In this document: in pieces, positions 1 to 6,111 of the stretch | Numbering within the stretch: position 1 is the first letter of the stretch | Layout: every line of letters begins with the position of its first letter | Assembly (NCBI GenBank): GCA_021804195.1 | Contig: JAJZKJ010000067.1 | Span: 1-8,906 of the forward strand | Source of the DNA: Acidobacteriota bacterium | GTDB lineage: Bacteria; Planctomycetota; Phycisphaerae; WQYP01; JAJZKJ01 | Length of the DNA stretch: 8,906 bases | Direction of reading: 5' to 3' | Position numbers and translations under genes: made by a program | The notes under the pieces: generated by a model | Database searches by the model: none | Told to the model about the DNA's origin: nothing | What the model saw: the letters and a program-made list of their open reading frames with translations, nothing else

Positions 1-1173
1 CCAGGCCGGCGGCGCCACCGCCGAGTCAATGGAAATAAATTTAAAATTGTGCCTGGCGGGTTTTAATTGCAAGCCAATTTTTTCGAGTGCCAGTGTCAAA
101 GTCGTGGGTTGACTGGCGATCCAGCGTAAATGGAAATCATAACGGCCGTGGATATGGGTTTCATTGATGACGGGTTGATGCAGAATATTGGATGCGATCC
201 CCGCCAAACTATTCAGCTTCATGCCAAACATCTGGAGCGATCCTTTTTTGGAATCTCCCCATGAGCTTTTGCCGGGCCGGTGTGCCGGGTGAAGCCCTAG
301 TGGGGTTCCGTTCCGGCGCAGGAGAATGTAAGCCGGCATTTTATGGTAATAGTTATGGAGTTTAAGCTGAAATGTTTCACGCAATGCCTGCCGGAGCATC
401 TGTTCTGCATGGGGAAAGCTGAGCCCCGCATTCGTAATTTGCGCATCGTACAAATGGGTGCTGATCCATGCGGGTCCCACGATTCGGTTGGCGGGCACAC
501 CGTAGGCTTGCGACATTAGATTGCGAAGCGTGGCGCCCCAAAAACGCAGGCTGCCTGATTTCCAGCTTTCCGCTCCGGGGGAATACCCAACCATGGCTTC
601 CGGCGCCGCCGGCCGGATCATGACCTCAAAAAAGGGATTCGGCAAGGATTGTTGTTGATAAGGATTTTCTTCCGGCATTTGAATCTTTTTCCCGGCCAAA
701 AGGCTGGAAAGCATTTCGCTGGTCAGATCCACGGGTGGACCCTGCCAGCGCAGAATGCCATGGGGATCAACAATGAAAGTTTGAGGCCTGCCATAGACAT
801 GAAAATTTTTAAATGTTTTATCCTGCTGATCAATTCCGATCCAGCCGCTCATCGGATATTCAGTTAGGAATCGTTTAACCAGGGCGGTATGTTCGTCGGT
901 AATGGAAATGAAGCGTACAGGGCGGCCTTGGAACGCTTGCGCCAAATTATTGAGATGGGGAATCGCGGCGCGGCAGCCCGGGCACCAGGTGGCCCAAAAT
1001 TCCAGAATCACCCATTGCCCCTGTAAAGTCTGCCAATTGGCCTGGACTGCGGCGGGCGCATGGAGGATTGCTTTTAAATTCAGCGGGGGCGCCTTGTGCC
1101 CAGCCTGACCCAAAAGTATGCCCGCAAAAATTAAAAGCAAGTTGGGAGCAATCCATCTGCGTGCCGGTATCAT
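1..1173 (-). CDS. Exported thioredoxin-like (TlpA) protein fused to a TIGR03435 domain, 3' end beyond the window
   Basis: I translated this frame by hand; it stays open to position 1, so the C-terminus is missing. Residues 1-25 look like a signal peptide: a short basic start with RRW, then a hydrophobic stretch ending LLGQAG. Residues 28-165 match a TlpA/AhpC-like thioredoxin fold: FWATWCPGC with the redox pair Cys64/Cys67, and a later YGRPQTFIVD segment whose Pro130 fits the cis-proline. Residues from about 180 to the edge resemble the TIGR03435 family, which is abundant in Acidobacteriota and of unknown function; the LYDAQI and HIHGRYDFHLRW segments fit it. The expected role is a thiol-disulfide exchange protein outside the cytoplasm (inference). 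ATG 1173 is chosen because AAGGAA lies 10 bases upstream and it gives a compact signal peptide. ATG 1194 is in frame but has only a run of C before it. The gene is visibly AT-richer than groEL. Only a few residues are probably missing, because the FKFISIDSAV segment resembles the family's C-terminal end. Confidence 0.85.
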   Translation of the reverse strand, partial: MIPARRWIAPNLLLIFAGILLGQAGHKAPPLNLKAILHAPAAVQANWQTLQGQWVILEFWATWCPGCRAAIPHLNNLAQAFQGRPVRFISITDEHTALVKRFLTEYPMSGWIGIDQQDKTFKNFHVYGRPQTFIVDPHGILRWQGPPVDLTSEMLSSLLAGKKIQMPEENPYQQQSLPNPFFEVMIRPAAPEAMVGYSPGAESWKSGSLRFWGATLRNLMSQAYGVPANRIVGPAWISTHLYDAQITNAGLSFPHAEQMLRQALRETFQLKLHNYYHKMPAYILLRRNGTPLGLHPAHRPGKSSWGDSKKGSLQMFGMKLNSLAGIASNILHQPVINETHIHGRYDFHLRWIASQPTTLTLALEKIGLQLKPARHNFKFISIDSAVAPPAW

Positions 1174-1200
1174 GATGCGGGCATTCCTTGTCATGGGGGC

Positions 1201-1206
1201 AGTATA
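1201..1206 (-). promoter_or_regulatory. Possible -10 element (TATACT) for the thioredoxin-TIGR03435 gene
   Basis: On the minus strand a TATACT hexamer lies just upstream of the gene. Transcription from it would begin near 1194, which would make ATG 1173, not ATG 1194, the natural start with a short leader. The -35 region (about 1224-1229) falls in the T-rich tail of the groEL terminator and matches the consensus poorly, so this is a weak call. Confidence 0.3.
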
Positions 1207-1226
1207 TACCTGTTTGTGAATCTAAT

Positions 1227-1256
1227 AAAAAAGCCCCGCAGATGTTCCGCGGGGCT
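1227..1256 (-). terminator. Intrinsic terminator after groEL
   Basis: Read on the minus strand, AGCCCCGC (1256-1249) and GCGGGGCT (1239-1232) form a perfect 8-bp GC-rich stem around a 9-base loop. A run of six T follows (1232-1227, overlapping the stem end by one base). It lies about 50 bases past the groEL stop and ends the groES-groEL transcript before the next minus-strand gene. Confidence 0.88.
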
Positions 1257-1282
1257 GGAATAAGTAAAACGAAATTCAATGC

Positions 1283-1299
1283 TCGAGACTTTATCTCGA
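1283..1299 (-). repeat. Small hairpin between the groEL stop and its terminator
   Basis: TCGAGA (1283-1288) and TCTCGA (1294-1299) form a perfect 6-bp inverted repeat with a 5-base loop, starting 7 bases after the groEL stop codon. No T-run follows, so it is not a second terminator. It could protect the mRNA 3' end or be chance. Confidence 0.4.
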
Positions 1300-1306
1300 A
1301 TGCGGC

Positions 1307-2962
<1,656 letters not shown>

Positions 2963-3271
2963 TTACTTTTTCGCCGCCTTGGTTTCCAGAACGCCCAGCA
3001 CTTCTTCCTCGCGCAGGATGAGGAGTTCCTCCCCGTCAAGCTTGATTTCGTTGCCGGAGTATTTGCCAAACAAAATGCGGTCGCCTTCTTTCACGTCCAG
3101 CGGCTGCACTTTGCCGTCTTCGAGCACCTTGCCCTTGCCGACGGCGACGACTTCGCCCTCCTGGGGCTTTTCCTTGGCGGAATCGGGAATGATGATGCCG
3201 CCGCGGATGGTTTCCTGTTCCTCTATCCGCCGGACCAGCAGCCGGTCGTGCAGAGGCCTTATTTTTGCCAT
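2963..3271 (-). CDS. groES: Co-chaperonin GroES (Cpn10, 10 kDa subunit)
   Basis: This forms the heptameric lid of the GroEL chamber, closing it over substrate in the presence of ATP. The 102-residue product has the family landmarks: the [15 protein letters not shown] opening, the mobile loop at about 17-32 with the GroEL-contacting hydrophobic triplet Ile26-Ile28 in GGIIIP, and the [11 protein letters not shown] segment near residues 74-84. The reading frame extends to an ATG at 3304, but 3271 is the right start: the protein then begins exactly like other GroES proteins, and AGGAGA (3284-3279) lies 7 bases upstream. It is the first gene of the operon, 30 bases before groEL, with a leader of about 134 bases from the predicted transcription start. 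Confidence 0.98.
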   Translation of the reverse strand: MAKIRPLHDRLLVRRIEEQETIRGGIIIPDSAKEKPQEGEVVAVGKGKVLEDGKVQPLDVKEGDRILFGKYSGNEIKLDGEELLILREEEVLGVLETKAAKK

Positions 3272-3278
3272 ATGCGTG

Positions 3279-3284
3279 TCTCCT
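3279..3284 (-). promoter_or_regulatory. Ribosome binding site fixing the groES start
   Basis: AGGAGA on the minus strand, 7 bases before ATG 3271, selects this start over the in-frame ATG at 3304. A 5-bp hairpin (GGCGC 3294-3298 with GCGCC 3305-3309, 6-base loop) lies just upstream in the leader and does not cover the site. Confidence 0.8.
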
Positions 3285-3382
3285 GATGAAATCGGCGCGG
3301 GCATGCGCCACGCCGGGACTCTTTTCTGGCACTTGCCAGGTTGAATTGCCAGCCGGAATTGTCAAGGCTAATGATTACAGAC

Positions 3383-3413
3383 ATTTAGCAGTCTCAACTT
3401 CCGACTGCTAAAT
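3383..3413 (-). promoter_or_regulatory. CIRCE-like operator (HrcA binding site) of groES-groEL
   Basis: TTAGCAGTC (3385-3393) and GACTGCTAA (3403-3411) are perfect inverted repeats separated by exactly 9 bases. The symmetry extends to 11 bp per arm, from 3383 to 3413. The CIRCE consensus is TTAGCACTC-N9-GAGTGCTAA. Here position 7 of the left arm is G instead of C, and the right arm carries the matching change, so the dyad is intact. It overlaps the end of the predicted -10 element and the start of transcription, the usual place for HrcA repression of groE operons. hrcA itself is not in the window. Confidence 0.88.
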
Positions 3414-3441
3414 CATATAGACAGATGCGCCGACTTGTCAA
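3412..3441 (-). promoter_or_regulatory. Sigma70-type promoter of groES-groEL
   Basis: On the minus strand a perfect TTGACA (3441-3436) is followed after 18 bases by TATGAT (3417-3412). TATATG (3419-3414) at 16-base spacing is an alternative -10. The start of transcription would lie near 3405, inside the CIRCE-like element, which explains how a repressor bound there would block initiation. Confidence 0.78.
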
Positions 3442-3508
3442 TATGAATGTGAAAGGCAGGGAAAATCAGGTCTTTAGCCCGGCACAGGAAAGTCACGCTA
3501 CCCGATGC

Positions 3509-3535
3509 GGTGGCGCGGGGAATCGAACGCCGGGG
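3509..3535 (-). other. tRNA 3'-end-like fragment (T-arm and acceptor strand only)
   Basis: Read on the minus strand, the segment contains GTTCGATTC flanked by CCGGC and CCCGCGCCACC. This looks like a T-loop, T-stem and 3' acceptor strand of a tRNA (or tmRNA). The T-stem has one mismatch. No matching GGTGGCG 5' acceptor strand, D-arm or anticodon arm exists upstream, where tatA ends, so this is not a functional tRNA. It may be a remnant or old integration scar, or coincidence. Confidence 0.3.
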
Positions 3536-3550
3536 ATTGAATTAAACCGC

Positions 3551-3748
3551 CTACTTTTTCTCTTCGTTGGAACTGGCGGGCGGGGTGGTGTTATTCGAGT
3601 TGCTCACTTCGTTGATCGCCTTTTTGAACTCTTTAATGCTCTCGCCCAGGCCTTTGCCAAGCTGGGGCAGCTTGGCGGGCCCGAAGATGAGCAGGCAAAT
3701 GCCCAGAATAATCAACAGGTGAATGGGCTGGAGAACTCCATCAAACAT
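3551..3748 (-). CDS. tatA: Twin-arginine translocase subunit TatA/TatE family
   Basis: TatA is the small inner-membrane protein that multimerises to let folded proteins with a twin-arginine signal cross the membrane, working with TatC (and TatB in three-component systems). The 65-residue product has the family layout: a short N-terminus, one hydrophobic helix (about 9-22), the FGPAKLPQLGKGLG hinge at 22-35, an amphipathic helix with GESIKEFKKA, then a polar Asn/Ser/Thr tail ending EEKK. AGGAGA (3761-3756) lies 7 bases before the ATG. A TATACT hexamer at 3850-3845 could be its -10 element, but no good -35 accompanies it. No tatB or tatC is adjacent, so the gene stands alone between groES-groEL and the divergent phosphatase. 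TatB is less likely because the product is short and lacks the longer TatB tail. Confidence 0.93.
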   Translation of the reverse strand: MFDGVLQPIHLLIILGICLLIFGPAKLPQLGKGLGESIKEFKKAINEVSNSNNTTPPASSNEEKK

Positions 3749-3770
3749 CGCAATCTCTCCTTCCAGCGCA

Positions 3771-3830
3771 CCCGCGGCAGGACTTCAATCCTGGGCGGAT
3801 GTCGGCCGGGCGCGTCCCCGCGGGCAGGAC
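3771..3830. repeat. Pair of near-identical 13-14 base direct repeats in the tatA leader
   Basis: CCCGCGGCAGGAC (3771-3783) and CCCGCGGGCAGGAC (3817-3830) differ by one inserted G. They lie in the 144-base region between divergent tatA and the phosphatase gene. A small hairpin, CAGGA with TCCTG, overlaps the first copy (3778-3793). Function is unknown; they could bind a regulator or be chance in GC-rich DNA. Confidence 0.4.
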
Positions 3831-3892
3831 AGCAATTCAGCCTCAGTATAGCGCAGTTTCCCTTCCGGCCGTTAAAATTAAAACTGGTTCCA

Positions 3893-4621
3893 ATGGCGAC
3901 TTTAGATCCTGAGTGCATACCCGCTTTACCCCGGCCGAAATTATTGGTTTTTGATCTTGATGGCACGCTGATTGATTCCAGCCTCGATCTGGCCCACGCC
4001 GTCAACGCCGCCCTCGCCGCGCTGGGCCGGCCCGCGCTGCCGCTGGCGCGGATCGTCGGCTATGTCGGCAACGGCGCGCCCATGCTGATGCGCCGCGCCC
4101 TGGCCGGCTGGAGCGCAAACCCGGAACCAAATCCGCTTGCAGCCTCCGAACCGCCGGAACTGACCGCCGCGCTGGCGGCATTTTTGGATTATTACGACCA
4201 GCATCTGCTCGACTACACCCGGCCTTATCCCGGCGTCATGGCCACGCTGACCCGGCTGGAGCCGCATTATGCCATGGCGGTTTTGACCAACAAACCGCTG
4301 CATCACAGCAAAAAAATCCTGGCCGGGCTGGGGATGGAGCGCTTTTTTGCCACGGTGTATGGCGGGGATAGCTTCGCCACCAAAAAGCCTGATCCCGAAG
4401 GCCTGATCGCGCTCATGCGCGCCCAGGACGCAAAGCCGCGGGAAACCTGGATGATCGGCGACAGCGGCGTGGATATTCAAACCGGACGCCAGGCCGGCAC
4501 GGTGACCTGCGGCGTGACGTACGGGCTGTCGCCGGAAACTCTGGCCGCGACGCCGGCCGACTGCATGCTGGGCGACTTCGCGCAACTGGCGGAACTGCTG
4601 CCGCCTCTTGCCGCAAAATAA
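3893..4621 (+). CDS. gph: HAD-superfamily phosphatase, phosphoglycolate phosphatase type
   Basis: The likely reaction is hydrolysis of 2-phosphoglycolate to glycolate and phosphate in the cytoplasm, a metabolite-repair step. Substrate preference within this HAD group cannot be read from sequence. The 242 residues carry all four HAD motifs: FDLDGTLIDS with nucleophile Asp21 and Asp23, LTNKP with Thr132, Lys164 or Lys165 in KKPDP, and GDSGVD at 189-194. The region between motifs I and II has the helical cap (about 30-110) typical of Gph and PpaX enzymes. The frame is open back to 3425, but ATG 3893 is chosen because everything upstream overlaps tatA antisense and has no family resemblance. The site before this ATG is AT-rich with no clear Shine-Dalgarno sequence. 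It is divergent from tatA and convergent with the small gene at 4639, 17 bases away. A pyrophosphatase (PpaX-like) is the main alternative. Confidence 0.88.
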   Translation: MATLDPECIPALPRPKLLVFDLDGTLIDSSLDLAHAVNAALAALGRPALPLARIVGYVGNGAPMLMRRALAGWSANPEPNPLAASEPPELTAALAAFLDYYDQHLLDYTRPYPGVMATLTRLEPHYAMAVLTNKPLHHSKKILAGLGMERFFATVYGGDSFATKKPDPEGLIALMRAQDAKPRETWMIGDSGVDIQTGRQAGTVTCGVTYGLSPETLAATPADCMLGDFAQLAELLPPLAAK

Positions 4622-4638
4622 AGCGGTCCCGCCGCCCA

Positions 4639-4938
4639 TCAGTGAATGCTTTCGCCCTGGTGTGCCACCAGCGCCATAAAAATCGCCAGCACCCGCCGCC
4701 GGTAGCCCAGCATGCGGTCAGTCATGCTGGCAAAGCCGGGGTCGCGGCTGCTCACCAGTTCCCATTTCTTCATGATCTCGGGCGGCACTTCAATATCCCG
4801 GCGCAGTTCCTGGTAGGAATAGCCACGCATAAAAAGTCCATAAAAAAACGCGGCTTCGCGTTCCGGGGCATCGAACTCCCGCCCCGTCTCCTCGGGTTCG
4901 GCCAGGGCCGGCGCTTGATATGATGTCGCGATATCCAA
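4639..4938 (-). CDS. Small conserved-looking protein with a helix-turn-helix-like core
   Basis: I do not assign a function. The 99-residue product has an acidic, flexible N-terminus (1-28), then a core FYGLFMRGYSYQELRRD (32-48) continuing through VPPEIMKKWE to residue 60. This reads like a short helix-turn-helix of the homeodomain or sigma-region-4 kind: a 'GYSYQELRRDI' first helix, a turn at VPPE and a following helix. A basic helix with YRRRVLAIF (79-87) ends it. There is no signal peptide or membrane segment. It looks real because of its sensible amino acid makeup and its place downstream of rsmD on the same strand. The start is TTG at 4938; no ATG or GTG lies in frame upstream before a TGA. 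A purine-rich GGGAG lies about 12 bases before it, long for a Shine-Dalgarno. It is separated from rsmD by 144 bases, so it may have its own promoter. Confidence 0.72.
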   Translation of the reverse strand: MDIATSYQAPALAEPEETGREFDAPEREAAFFYGLFMRGYSYQELRRDIEVPPEIMKKWELVSSRDPGFASMTDRMLGYRRRVLAIFMALVAHQGESIH

Positions 4939-5082
4939 AGCGGAAAATTTCTCCCTCCGGGGCCCGGTGTTTTTGCCGCGCCAACACCCCGAATCTCATT
5001 GATTACACCAGCCGCCGCGAAAACACAACGTCTTGGGCCAACATTTATTTTTGCGGCGCGGCCGCATATCCGCGGGAGCGTT

Positions 5083-5646
5083 TTATTGCCGCTGGTAAAA
5101 ACTCAGATGCGTTCCGCCCTGGCGCACCATGCGCAAGCGCCGCAGTCCGCCGTAGTCTTCGGCCAGGGCCGCCTGGGCGGCGTGCTCGGCGGCGATCCGG
5201 GTATGGAGGCCGGCCAGGGCCGAAACCGATAAAAACTCCAGCACCTGCGCGTATTCCCGCTCCCTCGCATAGGGAGGGTCGAGAAAAATCAAGTCCAGGC
5301 CGCCATGCGCGGCGATTTCCTCATCATGCGCCAGCCACTTCAGGGCCGGCAGCGCCGGCCGCGCGATGACCACCCCGGCGGCTTGCAGCGTATGCCGGTT
5401 GGCATCAAGCGCCGCCAGTGCGGCCGGGTGCTGTTCCACCCACCAGACCCGCTTCGCGCCCCGGCTCAGCCCTTCCAGGCCGATGGCGCCGGTGCCGGCA
5501 TAAAGGTCGAGCAGCCAGGCGCCGGGCCAGCGTTCCGCCCAGATATTGCCCAGGGTTTCGCGTAATTTGTCGCTGGTGGGCCGCAGCCGCATGCCCGCCG
5601 GCGCCTGCAGCTGGCGTCCGCCCCATTGGCCCGCTACGATTCGCAC
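5083..5646 (-). CDS. rsmD: 16S rRNA (guanine(966)-N(2))-methyltransferase RsmD
   Basis: RsmD transfers a methyl group from S-adenosylmethionine to N2 of G966 in 16S rRNA, in the 30S subunit near the P site. The 187 residues match the family in length and order: the MRIVAGQWGGRQLQAP opening, the RPTSDKLRETL motif (22-32), the SAM-binding motif DLYAGTGAIGLE (47-58), the acidic Glu71 that should contact SAM ribose, and the catalytic LDPPY (122-126). The start is GTG at 5646. It is preferred over later codons because it gives the canonical MRIVAG opening, although no clear Shine-Dalgarno precedes it. It lies 39 bases downstream of the CxxC gene at 5686, so the two are probably co-transcribed and translation may depend partly on the upstream gene. 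Confidence 0.95.
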   Translation of the reverse strand: MRIVAGQWGGRQLQAPAGMRLRPTSDKLRETLGNIWAERWPGAWLLDLYAGTGAIGLEGLSRGAKRVWWVEQHPAALAALDANRHTLQAAGVVIARPALPALKWLAHDEEIAAHGGLDLIFLDPPYAREREYAQVLEFLSVSALAGLHTRIAAEHAAQAALAEDYGGLRRLRMVRQGGTHLSFYQRQ

Positions 5647-5685
5647 ACTGGATAGTTTAAAGGGCCGGGCGCCGCCTGACGCACA

Positions 5686-5988
5686 TTACTGAACTTGCAC
5701 ACGATGCTGAAAGTTTTCACGGATGGCGTGATTGATGGCGGAGTAAACTTCGGTCGAGCGGCCCCGGAACCAATGCACAATCTGCCTGCCTTCGGGATCA
5801 TCGCAGCGGTGAATCGAGTGATCTTCCGGATGCGCATCGGAATCCACCACGACCAGCACATCGCCAGCCTGCAGCCGCGGCGCCCGCGGCACCACCCGCC
5901 GCACCACGATATTAAATACAAATCCGTGGGCCGCCGGACTGGCCATCTTTAACAATTTTTGGCAGAAAGGACAGCGGTAATGTTCCAT
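5686..5988 (-). CDS. Hypothetical 100-residue protein with an N-terminal CxxC motif
   Basis: I do not recognise this family. The product begins MEHYRCPFCQ, a CPFC knuckle at Cys6/Cys9. There is a third cysteine at 62 within IHRCDDPEG and several histidines (58-60 and 72), so metal binding is possible but not shown. The middle (about 22-50) is rich in beta-prone Val and ends in GDVLVVVDSD, and the C-terminus has a helix-like STEVYSAINHAIRENF. No signal peptide or membrane helix is present. The ATG at 5988 has no good Shine-Dalgarno, but a perfect TATAAT lies upstream at 6033-6028. It precedes rsmD by 39 bases on the same strand and is probably first in that transcript. Another minus-strand reading frame overlaps it at 5634-5921 but has an implausible Trp/Arg/Cys-rich makeup. 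Confidence 0.65.
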   Translation of the reverse strand: MEHYRCPFCQKLLKMASPAAHGFVFNIVVRRVVPRAPRLQAGDVLVVVDSDAHPEDHSIHRCDDPEGRQIVHWFRGRSTEVYSAINHAIRENFQHRVQVQ

Positions 5989-6027
5989 GGCAAAGTTTTA
6001 TATTTAAGCCGGCCAGGACATTCAAGA

Positions 6028-6033
6028 ATTATA
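6028..6033 (-). promoter_or_regulatory. Probable -10 element (TATAAT) upstream of the CxxC-protein/rsmD transcript
   Basis: A perfect TATAAT on the minus strand lies 39 bases before ATG 5988. Transcription would start near 6021 and give a leader of about 33 bases. The -35 position (about 6050-6056) falls in the T-run of the upstream terminator and reads TTTTGA or TTTTTG, a partial match. Confidence 0.5.
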
Positions 6034-6051
6034 CCGCTGGGATTGGAAATC

Positions 6052-6084
6052 AAAAAAACGGGCGGCTGGAGTCCCCAGCCGCCC
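6052..6084 (-). terminator. Intrinsic terminator after the DUF4382 lipoprotein gene
   Basis: On the minus strand GGGCGGCTGG (6084-6075) pairs perfectly with CCAGCCGCCC (6069-6060) across a 5-base loop. After one C come seven T (6058-6052). It begins 27 bases past the lipoprotein stop codon and is a strong rho-independent terminator. Confidence 0.93.
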
Positions 6085-6111
6085 ATCATTGGGGCCGAAT
6101 TGCGCGATCCG

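Noticed and set aside
947..1279. Minus-strand open frame of 110 codons overlapping the thioredoxin gene
   Set aside because: It lies in another frame of the same strand as the CPGC thioredoxin; it crosses the groEL terminator and has no family resemblance.
3336..3365. A second TTGACA on the minus strand in the groES leader
   Set aside because: No -10-like hexamer lies at a suitable distance, so it is not called as a promoter.
3500..3580. A complete tRNA gene on the minus strand
   Set aside because: Only the T-arm and 3' acceptor-like strand are present; there is no 5' acceptor strand, D-arm or anticodon arm, and tatA occupies the space.
3425..3892. Long N-terminal extension of the phosphatase frame
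   Set aside because: It overlaps tatA antisense and the tatA leader, and phosphoglycolate phosphatases begin shortly before the DxD motif, which fits ATG 3893.
3941..4639. Minus-strand open frame of 232 codons opposite the HAD phosphatase
   Set aside because: It mirrors a gene with all four HAD motifs; its Arg/Gln/Gly/His-rich makeup is typical of a reverse-strand shadow.
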